Shown here piece after piece: positions 22,424-36,100 of a stretch of 64,000 bases of DNA. Within the stretch, counting starts at the first letter, position 1. Every line of letters begins with the position of its first letter. The position numbers and the translations under genes are program-made. This DNA comes from Varanus komodoensis (taxonomy: Eukaryota > Chordata > Lepidosauria > Squamata > Varanidae). The DNA lies in contig NW_025336347.1 of NCBI RefSeq assembly GCF_004798865.1, forward strand, positions 18,626,289 through 18,690,288. The letters run 5' to 3'. A model generated the notes under the pieces. The model was given only the letters and a program-made list of their open reading frames with translations, made no database searches and had not been told where the DNA came from.

Positions 22424-24362
22424 GTACTTGCAAATATTTTAATTAACAAATATTAGCAAAGCAAGGCAAATATTTCAGAAGGTCAGCAAAGGCATAGGTG
22501 CAGCACACAATACTGTAACCATACTCTTTCATGGTACAACTTAAATATTGCTCCAAACTCTCTTGCAGCAGGGTTTTCATAAACTGATTATATATAGCAT
22601 GTTTGCACATTCCTCACCAAAGACCAAACTGCTTTGGAGTTTTATTTTATGCTTCTCTGGATTAATGCTAACTTTTCTATGAGAGTGATGCTTGTTCAGG
22701 TAGGTGACAGAAAATAATTTCCACTTCCTCAAGTGGAATGATTTCCGCTTGGTCACTATATAGATTGCAATTATCCTCTGAATTCTACTTCTGGATTTTA
22801 CTTCCAGAAGCCTCAGAATACAAATACTTGATACATGTTTGTCCTGAGGGGTGTGTGTCTTCCTGTTACTTTTAGATACTGCACTGCAAGCTTCTTTCAA
22901 GTGTTTGTGTATTTCTGAACTCTTAAAAGGGCAATATTTTTACATGCAATCTCACTGTTCTCTCTTGGTTTGCAATAACTCAGGGATGAACCAGTCCAGC
23001 TTTACATGGCAACTGCATCATGGCAGTTAGAACAGTATCTACTTTAAAACTTGTTCTAAAACAGCACAGAGAGACTTGGCAATGGGGTGGTGCAGAAATG
23101 AAATGAATAACAACAATACAAGAAGCATAAAATCAGGGAGCTGGATGGTCTCTAGTTTTTTGATACTTTGCTTTACCAGTGCCCTCTCTCTTCTTCTCTC
23201 CCCGCTGAGACTCCCAATCCTACTGAGGAATGAGCATGCTCCAGCTTTTCTCATCTACAAAGTGGGCTGTCCCTGGAGCAGGGCTGGAATGTGCCTTTCC
23301 TAGCTCCCCTCCATGCAGAGACAGTTGAACACACAGAGCTCTGAATTCTCCAGTGCTGCTAAGAGCACCCCACTATCACCACTTGCTGTCTTTAAGTGGG
23401 GTAGGCTCCCTCTGAAGCATCAAATTATCCTTCCTTTGGCAGAGAGAAATTCAGAAAAGCATTTTCTCTGTGGAGGCAGAAAGAGAGAGATGGACCAAGC
23501 GGCTGGAGACGGCTCAGACGCTGTTCGTTATTATGGTGATGCTACACAACTGCGAGGGGCAGGAAGCCAAAGATCCCCACCCAGCTCAAAAGGCTTTGTT
23601 CTCACAGAATATGCACTGGGGAGGCAATGTCCGAACATTCCAGGGTGGCCAAATGCTCCTTATTTTGGAGGGCTGCCTAGGCTGCCTCATTCCCAAATAT
23701 CACAGCGTCACAGAAGATAAACACTGTAGCCTATTTTCTGGAAACAGATAATTAGACACAGGTTTGGGAGAAATGGGCACAACATTTACATCTGCCATGC
23801 TCTTGCGACCTTGGACGAGTCACTTCCAAGTCATTCCAAGAATGCCAAGTTTGTCTGCACTGCACATAAGGAAAAGGTGCATGATGCATCCCATGGGTAA
23901 ACATTTTGTTGCAATTTTGTTATGTTCTTGGAAGCTCCTGAGGTTAGTTTTTTTCTGGAAAACAGGCACCACATATGTTCTAAAACAAATATGTATTTAA
24001 AATTATATTGAAATAATAATCATATAATGGACCAAGTGCAGAGGTGAAGTAGATCAATGGCTTTCTGGCCATGTCTATATACTGTCCATCTCCGGATGTC
24101 TGCCCAGTTCACACTGCCAAACTCCAATAAAAACAAGATGCCTTGAATAAAACTCAGCAGGGTACAAAAATGTGCACAGATGGGTGTCTGAGTGTCTAAC
24201 GAGTTATTACCCAGAATGATCTTCCAAACAGGATAGGTGTGTAACAAACACTGGAAAGGGATGTGGTGGAAATGGTAACAGGTAGAGAGGAAACAGATGT
24301 TACATGTGGCATCTGTGGAGAGAGCACACGTGTGCTAAATTTCTGACACACACTTATCAGAG

Positions 24363-24463
24363 CAGCCTTCCCCAACCTGATGCTCTCCCAATGTGTTGAA
24401 TTACACATCATCATCACTGTCAGCTACAGCCAGTGGAACCAGCTGGAGGGCATCAGATTGGAA
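24363..24463. repeat. Palindromic MITE-like repeat, diverged
   Basis: Left arm 'cttccccaacctgatgctctccc' and right arm 'gagggcatcagattgg' are inverted, with 'acagccagtgg' in the middle. It matches a very common squamate fold-back unit. Confidence 0.55.
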
Positions 24464-25296
24464 GTCACGGGAGCCACTTTCAGGAAAGGATTCTCTAGGA
24501 ATTGCCTCAACACCAAGGCAAAGACTTCCAAATGCCCTACTATAACTTGGTCAGATACTAGTAGAGCACAAAGGCGTAGCTGTTGCTGCAGTTTCATAGT
24601 TCTGGAAACATGAGAATTCCTTAATCCCTTAAAATAAAGCTAGAAGCGACTTCCCAGAGACACAAAGATGCAAACACACACCAGAAGATCAGAAGAGTCA
24701 GAGTTTTATTACTACAACACAAAAGATGCGAAGACTTCACCCTGAGAGACATCAGTCAGAAGGGGCTGATTGGGGAATCGTATCACCATCTTTCCTCAAG
24801 CAGGAGCACTATTCACGTGCCCCTGGGCCAATGGCAGAAAAGGAGGGATGCACGGCACACAACCCTGACTGAATTTAAGATGTGGAGGGACATGGGGTGG
24901 GAGTAGCGGCAGTTGTTGTCTTTAGGAAGTTATGCTGCCAACTGTAAATCAAAGAAGCTAAAATGTGGGTCTGCCAGATTAGGATAGAGAGCTGGGGAAG
25001 TCCCATGTGGAAGGGTAGCTCTGAAATGCCAATCAAGTTGTAATCCTTCTGTAGTCCAGTACATCAGGCAGTGGAATTAAGAACTTTAATTTGTTTTATT
25101 TAATAGATTTGTATACTGCTGTACATGTTTAAAAATAACTCTAAGTGGTCGAGATGACAAATTCCATGGATGGAGCTGAAGAAGAGAAAACAAAGGCTTT
25201 ATGGACCCCAAGTACTGCCTGCAGGGCTAAGACCTGCTACTCAGCTATATAAACCCACCTGTCTTGGCACATCATTAAACAAACAGAAAATTGCCA

Positions 25297-25385
25297 TTAT
25301 TATTATTATTATTATTATTATCATGAATTGCATTTCTATACCACCCAGAGTTAAAGCTCTCTGGGTGGTTCATAACATTATTACA
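25297..25385 (-). mobile_element. L2 LINE extreme 3' end
   Basis: An (ATT)n tail at about 25297-25321 is followed by 'gcatttctataccacccag' and 'aagctctctgggtggttc', the L2 terminus seen at 20475-20520 in another copy. More L2-like 3' sequence may begin near 25090. Confidence 0.55.
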
Positions 25386-25844
25386 ATTTTCCATCAGGGG
25401 TAGGTGCAATTTTCTGTCTTGGGCATCAAAACATGCTGAGCTGTCTCTAATTGTCCTGCTTTCAAGCAACCCAGTTCTTTGTTTCTGACACTAGCAAATT
25501 TATCAACAGAGCTTGATAAAGATAGTCTGCCTTCTCTCTCTATGTTGGGAATGAAAGAGGTGTTGTTCTGGCATGCATTTCAAGGCCAGAGAGACACAGA
25601 CTCTTCAGATGGAAAGGAGGAGCCCTGGGAAACAGGGCCTCCAGATTTCAAGATGGAAGAGGAAGGAGGGCTTATCTCAACGCTGCCCTCTTCACCTGTT
25701 CACCTGTCTGCAACTGCTGGGAGGGGGCATAGAACAGGAGTGAGACATGCCCGGTACAATCCTTCTCCCCATGACATGGCATCGGGAGAGGAGGGCTAGC
25801 TAACAAGAGGAGTGGCATAGACTAAGAGCCTGGCCTGCCTCCAA

Positions 25845-26055
25845 AAGTGCCCTCCAGAGGGGTTAGGCCCAGGGTTACTCAAAAAGAGGCTTCTCAGAAG
25901 TAGTTTCTAGTTTGGGTTCAACAAGCCACTCTGTGCATGCTCAGAGAATTTTTTTTGCTGGTTATGCTTTACTGAATGTACACTAGAGAATAAAGAGTTT
26001 TTGAACGGTCTGTTGTTTTGAAGGTGAAAAGGGGAAACCTAGCTCACAACACTCT
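25845..26055 (+). mobile_element. LTR-like fossil, copy 2
   Basis: Same orientation and order as 14600-14795: 'gggttcaacaagccactctg', an AATAAA signal, and an end 'cctagctcacaaca'. The pair is 11 kb apart with many differences, so these are more likely separate old insertions than the two ends of one element. Family unknown; incomplete. Confidence 0.4.
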
Positions 26056-26973
26056 GCTACTTTGATCCTAGGAACAGGTAAAAAGAGAGGAATAAGGCTT
26101 CTGAACATAAATGAGCAGCCATTAATGAAAATCTCATCTATGAATTTGTGTCATCCTTTCAAAAATGCTATTTGTGCTGATGGTAGTTATCAGGATTTTC
26201 AGGTAATGAAGGAAGTGGGGTAGGAGGAGCTCCAAGTTATGAATGGAATCAGAAAGACCTCTTCTCAGTGGAGGGTCTGAGTCTTATGATTTTTGCCTAG
26301 ATTGGAATCTCATTGACTCTTTTTTTAAGGAGGTGGTGATGGTGGAGGGGAAGTATTGCATCTCTATTAATTTTTGAACAATAAGGACAGTTGTGGGATC
26401 TCGGGCCTGGGACTAAACATTTTTGTTTCCTGGGGTTAAAGAAATAATTGGATAGGTGGCAACTGAAAATCACAGGCAACTTGTCATCAGACTGGAGCAA
26501 GAACAAGTGGAATTCTTTTCCACTCCTTTTGCAGCCTGGGTGGTTCAGGAAGTGCTCTGTGATCATGACAACAGCAAAAAAGCTGATGGAAGGCAGGAAG
26601 AGGCTGGCTAAAGAAGGAAACTATTCCATGAATAGACCTGGGATAGAAATATTCCATCCCCATAGTGGATACTCTCAGGCATAGGCCTTCCTAATTTTTC
26701 CCAAGTCTTGGGATAAAACATGGACTAGTTACAACATAATTGTGTATCTATGAGATGTTGACATTAGAGTCACTCTGATATGCCTGATCCCAGGTAGGCC
26801 GAAGTGGTACAATCAGCTGAGGATGAAAGGAACTGCATTACGTTAAGGCCCTGGATCTACAGTCAGAACCTCAGACAGGAACCCATCAATGATATGTATG
26901 GAAGGGCCTACCATGGGAGGGTCCAGAGTTGGCAGGAAGCAGGCCCAAGGGGCTGGCAACAGAAGCTTTGGCC

Positions 26974-27107
26974 CTAGCAGGTAGCGTAGGCAGTGGCTCT
27001 TTCCTGGATATACTGCAGAAGGCTTGTCACATTTCTCTCCAGTTCTTGCAGAAGGGTTGCTTTTTCTTTCATTTCTTTCTCATTGGACTCAAAGCGCTCC
27101 TCCAGCT
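26974..27107 (-). CDS. LAMB2L: LAMB2-like last coding exon, C-terminus
   Basis: Acceptor CTTTCAG at 27108-27114; stop TAG at 26976-26974. Encodes coiled coil ('[16 protein letters not shown]') ending '[10 protein letters not shown]'. The terminal cysteine corresponds to the one that bonds laminin beta to gamma at the end of the rod. In human LAMB2 one more residue follows this cysteine. Confidence 0.92.
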
Positions 27108-30100
27108 CTGAAAGAAGGGGCGGGGATTTTCAGAAGCTGAAATAAATACTCACCAGAGTCACAATATGTTGTGTTATTAACCAGGAGGCAGGAGGTTCAA
27201 GATCCACCACAACCAATAGGAATTCAGTGGTGACTCAAGGCGAGCATATCCCCAACTCTTGGCCTTATGGAGATAATAATGACAATGACCTCGCCTTGTA
27301 AGGATTACAGTGATCGAAAGCACCTTGAAAACTGAATTGGTGTATAAATGCTAATGTTGCTGTTACATTCTTCTTTTGATATCAAAGCTGCTCCTAATGC
27401 CCCCAGACACAGCTTCCTGCAATACACAAATGCCATCTTGACAAACCCACAGATCACATTTGAACTCTTTCCCAAGTCAGAATTGTCATTTTTCTTCCAC
27501 AGCTCTGGTTTCTCCTACTGTGATTCTGTTGTCATTTAAAAATACAATGCATGCCACTCTCATGCAGCATTGTCAGTGACCAATGATTTAGCTCCAAATG
27601 ACTTTTATTTAATATATTTCTACCATCAAAAATAGTTTGAGGATTGGATTTTGCTGAACCCCTGTGGCATCCTTACCTTCCAGCTTTCTCTTGCTGCCGT
27701 TGGCTTTGTCTAAGAGAATCTGGGCTTCATCCCTCAACTTTTTCAGCTTGAGCAGTGCATCCTGTGGCTGGTTCCCCAATTCATCCTGCAGCTTCTGGTA
27801 TCTCTGCATTACTTTCTCCACCTCCTAGGAACACATAGGTGAGATTGCACAGTATGGCAACCCATCCTGTGAATAAAGCCATGCAATGTGGCTCATTTGT
27901 GGAACAACCCATGGTGTATTCAACAAATGATCAGACTCACTGTGGGTTGTTCTCCCTCCCTTCTCCCTCTGTTCTCCACCCAATATCTGGGTGCTTGTCT
28001 CTTCTCACTGTTGTAATAATGAACCCTTGTTGCTTACCCCAGGTTTCCCCAGCACACACTTCTCTGAGATCACTTTTGGCAACCTCCAAGGCAACACTTA
28101 GTGATAGCCCCTCCAAAAGTGCTCAACCATGCATTGGAGGGTCTGGCACTGGTTCATTTTCCTTTTCAAAACACTTCTAAGAACAAGAAATCTGCACATA
28201 CATTTTCATTCATATTTTTGATTTAAAAAAAATCAGTCCTGCACAAGTGTAGAGGTGCATACTTGTGGGGTCCAAAATGCGAAGCCTCACCTGGGCAATA
28301 TATTGGGAAGCGTCTACTGTCAAAATGAAGCAGGAACCAACCAAGTACATTGATCCAGATAGGCTGTACATGGGATTATTTTTTATTTTGCACTCTATTT
28401 ATAGCTGTCAAAAGGCAAGCTGTCAAGGGAAGCAATGCCATAAAGAATCTTTGCTTGTGAAAAGACGATATAGACTCCCCATGCTCTGCTTTGCAATGAG
28501 ACTTTCCAGATTTTTGGTGTTCCCCCAATAGTTCCCACTGCTCCACCTTTTCTACTCTTTCTCGAGGTGTTCAGCAAAGAGGAAAATACTATCCTACCTA
28601 GGAATGTGAGAGGAATGTGCCTGGGGTTGGGAGTCCATCAGATTCCCTAAGCTTGGCTCCCTGGACTCCAGTCTGCTTTGCAGAGGCCCAGAGTCTGAGT
28701 TCTTGACAAGCATGCCCAGCATTCAAGGGATATTCACTAGGAATCAAGCCATTTAAAAGGCAGTTGTTCCTCATGCTGAAGATGACTGATCATGGATTAC
28801 CTGCCAGGAAAGCAGCCTGACTGTTCACAACTGGAAGCCAATACAATGCGGCTGTAAGCTTGGTTTCTATTAAGTCACAGACACTCTGCCATCTTGCACA
28901 GGATCAAATTCCTGGCATTGGCTGCATAAAATGATTTGTACAGACTGTTTTATCCAGATTCTAAATGTCTCAGGCAGTTATTCTAGTGCAGAGGAGACCT
29001 CTATGAAGACAGTTCGGCAGGATGCTGCTACACAACAGCCTGAGTTCCAGTCTGAAGATGACTGTTCTCTGCAGGCAGGCTGGGGGTACCACACACCATG
29101 GGGCCTTGGCATTCTTCACCATCACCCATCCTACTACATGTTGTACCCAGGTCGCTTCATTTCCTCTACAGCAAGGGCAGTAGATAAGGCAAGCAATGTT
29201 TCACCTGAAATTGACTTTGAGCACAGAACTTGAATTTCTTTGGGTATTAACCGTTAGATAGGAGGAAAGAGTCATTAACATATGTTATGGCAGAAAATGG
29301 AAAGAATTAACGCTGGTGGCAGAAACAACTGGAATTATTAGTTTGGCCATTAAGAGGTAGCTTCCTTATTCATAGCAATGGTCTAATAAGCAAACTAAAA
29401 CAGCTGCCACTTGGGACAATGGTAACGCAAGAGGGTTCTCACATTTTCTAGCTGGCCTGCAGCAGTTGTAGCACGCTCCGCTTTTGCCTTGGCCTCTTGG
29501 GCCTGCAGCTGATTGGCCTGGGACTTCTTCTGTAAGGTAGTCACATCTCGTGCCAGCTTCTCAAGACGGCTTTCCAGACTGGACTCCTTGTTGACCAGTG
29601 TCTGGAGCTGTTGCTGCGCCTGAAAGAAAGGAAAAACCACAGGATACCGTCAAACACGGATCTCTGGGGAGCACAGGAAGCCATCCATCTAGCCTAACTG
29701 ACTGGCAGCAGTTCTCCAGGATTAGGCAGGATTCTTGGAATACATGAGTCTTTTAACCGGTCACTTTGCTGAGGAACCTGCTTCTGGATTTTCTGCAGAT
29801 TTAAATCAGCCTCTTCACATGTATTTTTCTCTTGTTCTGTCTTTCTATGTTCCATTACACTGCCACAAGGTGGCACTGAGGCATATTGAAACTAGGACAA
29901 AACCCCCACTTTTCATTCCAATTCATTTTGCCATTTTCAGATATTGGCTTCCTGGCTTCCTGTAACTTGAACCTGTTATTCTGTGTCCTGCACTCTGGGA
30001 TGATATGAGATCCTGTCTTCCTCTTTGTGGCAGCCTTTCAAGTACTTTTACAGTGCTATCATATCTTCCCTCAGTCTTTTCTTCTGGGGGCTGCACATGT

Positions 30101-33100
30101 CCAGTTCTTTCAATCTCTCCTCACCGGGCTTTGTTTCCAGACCCTGGATCATCCTTGTTGCCCTCCTCTGAATCCTTTCTAGCTTGTTTGCATCTTTCTT
30201 AAACTGTGGTGACCAGGAATGGACACAGTACTCAAGATGAGGCCTAATCAGTGTTGAGTAGGGGGAACTAGTACTTCATATGATTTGGAAGTGATACTTC
30301 TATTAATGCAGCCTAAAACAGAATTTGCCTTTTTTGCTGTCACATCACACTATTCACTCACATTCAGCTTGTGATTTACAATAATTCCAAAATCCTTCTC
30401 ACTGATTTCATTCTCTTGTTTTCAGCCCAGCATTCTTTGAGTTCAATTCAATTTGATTCTGAGTTCAATAGCCAACTGTGGATCCACCTGATAGTTCCAT
30501 CTAGTGTAGATATATTATGTTCACAGCATTTCCACAATCCGTCAGGGAGATTACCCAGTCAAAAACCAAATCAGATTAGTCTGCAGGATTTGTTCTTCCT
30601 ATACATGCCCTTTTTTTCCAGATCATCTCTAAGCTTTTTGTGAAGCCACATGGGCTTCTTCTGTTGTCTTCTACCCTTTTCCTAGTTGGAATTGTTCGTA
30701 ATTGTGCCTTTAGAATTACCTTTTTAAAAATTCCCACCCATCTTGGACTCCTTTTCTCATTAGAGTCACTTGCCATGGGATTTTATTTATCATTACCCTG
30801 AGCTTATTAAAATTAGCTTTCTTGAAATCCAGGGTACATGTTTGGCTGCATTTGGTTTTTGCTTCCTTTAGAATCAAGAATTCAAGTATGGCATGGTCAC
30901 TTCTCCCAGAGTTCCTGTAGCTGCCACTTTGTCCACTAGGTCTTTGCTGTTGGTTAGTATCAAGTCAAGGACAGCCATTCCTCTAGTTTCTTCCTCCACT
31001 TTCTGTTGGAGGAAGTTATCAGCAACACCTGTTAGGAATCTGTTAGAGGGGTCGTGTTTGGCAGAATGTGTCTCCCAATAGATACTGGGAAAAGTGAAGT
31101 CCCCTGTAATGACAGCATCATGCCTCGTGGATACACTGGCAATTCACTTTCCAAAAGTTTAATGCTCTTCTTCTCCTTGACTGGGTAATGGACTCCAACC
31201 ACTGTGTTCATTTATTCCTTGCTCCATTTATATTAATCCAGATGCTCTCAATGGGGCTACTAAGCTCATCCTTCTGTATTTCTGTGCAGAGATATGTATC
31301 TTTTCCATACGGCCGGGGTGGCCAGACTAGCTCGATGCCACATATGGTAATTGTCAGATGTTCAAGAGCCACAAATGGGTGCCCACAAGTGGCAGCAGCA
31401 GGTGAGAAGCAGGCACCCATGGGTGGTAGTGGCAGGTGGTGAGCAGGAAGTGGGCACCCATGGGCACCAACAGGGGCGAGGGGCAAGCCACAAAATAAAC
31501 TCAAAGAGCCACCTTGGTTTGGCCAAGCCTTGGTTTGGCCACCCCTGACATATAGTGTGACTCCTCTTCCTTTTCTGTTCCTTCTGTTCTTCTTGAACAG
31601 GTTATATCCTTCAATTGTTGAATTCCAGTTATGGGAGTCATCCCACCAAGTTTCAGTTATACCTTTCAAGTCATATTTACCCTCCTGTATTAAGAGTTCA
31701 AGTAAATGCTGTTTGTTTCCCATACTCTAAGAAATACTCTCTAGCATTAGTATATAGACATCAAAGACCATGTGGTTTGTACTTTAGCTTTCTTCCTACA
31801 TTTTCTGGAAGACTATAATTGGCACTGTGAGAGCTGCTCCCTCTGTTTCAGTGGATAAATCTTTGTCTGTTGTTATGCCCTGGTGTATTTCTCCCCCCTC
31901 TCCCCCCACAGGATTCAATTTAAAGCCTCCCTAATACATTTCTTTATGAGCTGGCCAAACACATTATTTCCAGTTCTTCTAAGGTGCAACCCATCCCTTG
32001 CCAGCAGTCCATCTTCTGGAAAGTGTAGCCTCTGGCCTCAAAATCCAGATCGCTCAATGTTGGCACTACCTTTGCAGCCAGGAATTGACTTGGAGTATTT
32101 TTCTTTCCTTGTCTATTCCTCTTCCAAGAACTAGAAGGATTGAAGAGAAAACTTTCTGGGCCCCGAAGCTCTTGACTTTCCTCCCTAAAGCTTCTTGCAT
32201 TTTGCTGAATACAAGATAGGTTAATGTGTCATTCAAGAGTGGAAAGGAAGGAAATAATCTTTAAAATGACTACTATGATACTCAAAGAAAATATATCTGC
32301 AATATGAGGTGAAATGACAGCCCAGGCTGAAAACAAATACCGGAACTGCCCACCTCACCTGTGTGACTGTGCCTTCCACATTCCGGATGACTTCCTTTGC
32401 ACTCTTCATTGCTTGCTTTGCTGCCCTCATTTTGTCCTTAGCATCTTCTAGTGCTGCATGTATTTCAGTGATTGTTCCCTCCACCCCTTCTGCTCTCTCC
32501 CTAAATACAAGGGCAGAGAAAAATGCGATGGAGTCTTGTATCACCTTAAAAACTTGTAATGTTAGTGTAGTTTAAGCTTTTGTGCCTGAAGTCCACTTTA
32601 TAAAATTCAATAAAGAAAGATCATATACATGCACACACCCCAAGTATCTAAGTAACAGAGATGTTGAAACAGAATGGACCAGTCTGCAAGCACTAGTCAT
32701 TTCACGCCAATTTACAAAAATAACAAAAAGATTATTGAGGGATGGTGGAACTGCTAAGAAGGGGACAGAGGCTTACACTTGTTTTTCTTCTTTGAAGGTC
32801 TACAGAAGTGCTCCTGCAAATCTTTGGAAAAGAATGCAAAATTCCACAGGTTTAAAAAAACTGGAAAAAGTACTCAGCCAAAAGGAACTATTGACATGCA
32901 TGCCAAACATATACACATCTTGTAAGAAGAGATGGTCACAATTCTAGGGAGTTTGTTTTAGCTTTTCTAGGATACAGTTTGAAGCAGTACAAAAACAAGT
33001 ATAGCTAGGATCACCAGAAACTAGTGACTGGTCTAGTTTGGACAATCAAGCGACCCATGATTGACAAACAATGGTTGTTTGTGAGTGCATAGGAGTAAAT

Positions 33101-36100
33101 TAGCTTCTTCTAACAGCTTGCCTGCTTCTGCTTTGCTAAACAACTCAGGAACTACTGTTCCTGGGTGTTTTGTCATGATGGCCAAACCTGGAACTTTAGT
33201 TTGATGAGAAAGAAACAATCTAGTGTTTTAACCCAGGAACAAGCTACGTGTTAAAATTCTGGATTAATTTCTCCTTTAACAACAGAGTTGGATATCATGG
33301 CAAATACCTGGATAGTTTAGCAAAGCAGAAGCAGGTGAGAACCAGCATGCTCCCTCTCTCCTGAGTGCTCACAACAACCCACGGTTAACAAATCATGGGC
33401 TGTTTGATCATGTGAACTAAGTATGAGGGAAGGATCTAAGAGCTACTTCAGTGTGCTTTGATCAACAGATTTGGCCTGTAAGCTAATTGTCCACTTTATT
33501 AAAAGCAAGACTTTAATGAAAAGCTTCACTAGCAACAACTTTAAAAAGACTGACTTAGCCTGCTCTGCTTTCACCAGTAGTTCCCTGGCATGGGTCAGAT
33601 CACGCACGGTGCTGTTCAGGATCATGTCCACTCCCTTCAACTGGCTGATTCCATCCCTGATCTCCTTAATCAGATTGTTGATCTGATCATGGCTGCTGGG
33701 CAGAGAGATGTTCAGGACCTGCTGTGCCACAAGTTCAATGCTTTCTGGATCAGCACCTTCCTCTAGGAAAACAAGAAGAGACCCTTGCTGTTAGATGTGT
33801 GCAGATATGCCTATAACCATTCAACCCTGTTTCCCATGCCAGGCTTTGACCACCACCCCAAATCCAAATATCTGAATATCATCATTATTATGGCATAATT
33901 TGGTTCAAATATATTTGTATCATTAACATCCTCTCTTTTTTCCCCATGAGAACAAGATCTAAACCTGGAAAATGAAGGAAGTTGACAGGAAGAAAATGGA
34001 CATGTTCAAAACATGGTGCTGGAGGAGAGCTTTGCAAATACCCTGGACCAACAGAGAGATGAACAAGTAGGTCCTAGATCAAATCAAGTTAGAACTTTTC
34101 CTGGAAGAAGAAAAGACAAAATTGAAGCTGTCATACTTTGGGTACATCATGAGAAGTTAATCATGCTAAGGAAAGCCACAGGCAGAAAAAGAGGAAGATG
34201 CTATAGATCCATTAAATATGAAATGGATTAATTTCAGGAAGGAAGCCCCAGACTTGAGTTTAGAGGAGCTGAACAGGGCTATCAAGGACAGGACATTTTC
34301 GAGCGCTTGCATTCATAAGGTCACCATAAGTCAGAGAAGACTTGATGGCACACGGCAGCAACAACATGAAATTAATCACTTCTCATGCCACATTTGCCTT
34401 ACGTTCAGAGTATGCCATGGTTTGCTACCTGCTAGAAAGTCCTTTATCTTCTGGATGAACTCCCTCAGCTTGGCTGTTGACTTCTCCACACGGCTCCAGG
34501 CTCCTTGAGCATGGCCCAAAATGTTGTGAGCATGGCTTCTGGCATCTTGCGCCAAGTTCTGGATATCTTGTACCTAAAGTTGAAGCCACAGCTTAGAACT
34601 TCAGGGTGAGATGAAGTAGGAGTATGGCATGGTGAACGAACACACATCATGACAGCACAAGTCTTGCACAATGCAAGAGCTAAAGGTGAGTGAGTGAATA
34701 CTTGCCGAAGATTTTGATTTTCACTTCTGTAAAGAAATGCCTAGAAGCATCAACGAATGCAGGGGCAGGACTAGAAAAGCTTTTCCTTAGAGAGCAGGAC
34801 TTATTTGTATACTGTTCATCAGAACTTTCCATAAATCCTATAACCTGCACTTCTACTGCCTGTCCAAATCTTCATGTTGTGTGTCAGATGTCATCCAAAT
34901 CAGTTGCTCCCCTATACCAAATCCTTTGATACTTCTAAGGTTTTGAAGTAGAATAATTATAAAATATATGATAATTGATTTACATCATTGGTTTGGAGAG
35001 CATAACCTGGGCTAGTTGGATGCAGAACTTGGGAGGTTTCTTGTAACAAGCACACCTGGCTGAAAGCATCAAAAGGATCTTTGGGACCCTGCTAAATCTG
35101 CAACAGGTCATATAGTGTATCATATATTATTTAGAACTCTGAAACAAACTTCCTATATTTAGGGAATTCTTTGCACATCACATTGTTCATTTGCTAAGGA
35201 ATCCTTGGAAAGAAAAGAACCCCTAAGCATTGCTAAGTATTCTGGGGCATGTTGTATGAATGGTAGCATTTTGCATGTGGATGCAGACAAGGTGTTTGGA
35301 TGAGTTTGACCTAGTGCTTGTATGCTTGATATTTGCCCAAACTTGGCTTATTATATCTAAGAAAGACAGAATAGCCACTTGGGTCTGGGAAGTTGTAAAT
35401 TCTTTCTTGAGAGAGGAGGCAATATTTCCTGCTTTAAAAGAGTGGTGATCCAGCTGCTCCTGAGGAAACCAAACTCAGATCCAGAGGTAGAGAACTCTGT
35501 AGGCTGCTTGCTAACATCGCCTTCTTCGGTGAGGTGGTTGTTGATCAACCCTAAACATTCTTGGATTAAATTGGTCTTCTAGATCCATTTCAATCCAGTT
35601 GTAGGTCTGGTTTAGAGACAGAAACTACTTTGGGATGACCTCTGCTGCAAGGGAAGGGGGGAGTGCAACTCTGATGATTCTTCCGGACTTCTCAGGGGCT
35701 TTTAATATAATTGACTAGGGTTCTGAACTCTATAAGAATCTGTCCCTCCAAGCTTTCCTGGACTTCCTCTTGTACTTGGCCCAATTAAAGTAAGCTTAGC
35801 CAAGAGAAAGTCTGTAAATGCTTGTGGACTGGCAGGAGATTTCCACTCCAAAATGGATTCCTCACACATCCCTGTTACTGACCATTGCATCCATCTGAAG
35901 CAGCTGTCTGGGTTGTGGGCTGCTGGCATAGTGGGGGGACTCTTTTACAGTAGTTCCATTCCTACTTAGATGTTCACTGTTAAGAGCTGGTCCAGGAAGT
36001 TTACTGCTCTGTGCCATGGCAATTATGTCGCAGGATTCCACAAGGCTCAGTTTTATTCCCCATACTATTTAATAAATACAGGGGACCACTGGGGAATGTT

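Larger units (their letters stand above)
12341..26973. other. Intergenic region between the two laminin genes
   Basis: Between the LAMB2 promoter block and the stop codon of the upstream laminin gene. It holds repeats listed separately: fold-back units, AT-rich repeat, LTR-like copies, CR1, L2, BovB and SINE fragments. The stretches 13520-14590, 18710-20180, 21400-22160, 22430-24360 and 26060-26970 show no gene or named repeat. Part of the left end of the last stretch is probably 3' UTR of the upstream gene. No third gene is supported. Confidence 0.55.

Noticed and set aside
25240-25260. TATA-like 'gctatataaaccc' as a gene promoter
   Set aside because: It lies within repeat-derived DNA with no downstream exon that I can support.
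31208-31723. Open frame of 171 codons on the minus strand as a host gene
   Set aside because: It is CR1 endonuclease sequence running into an inserted hAT-like element.
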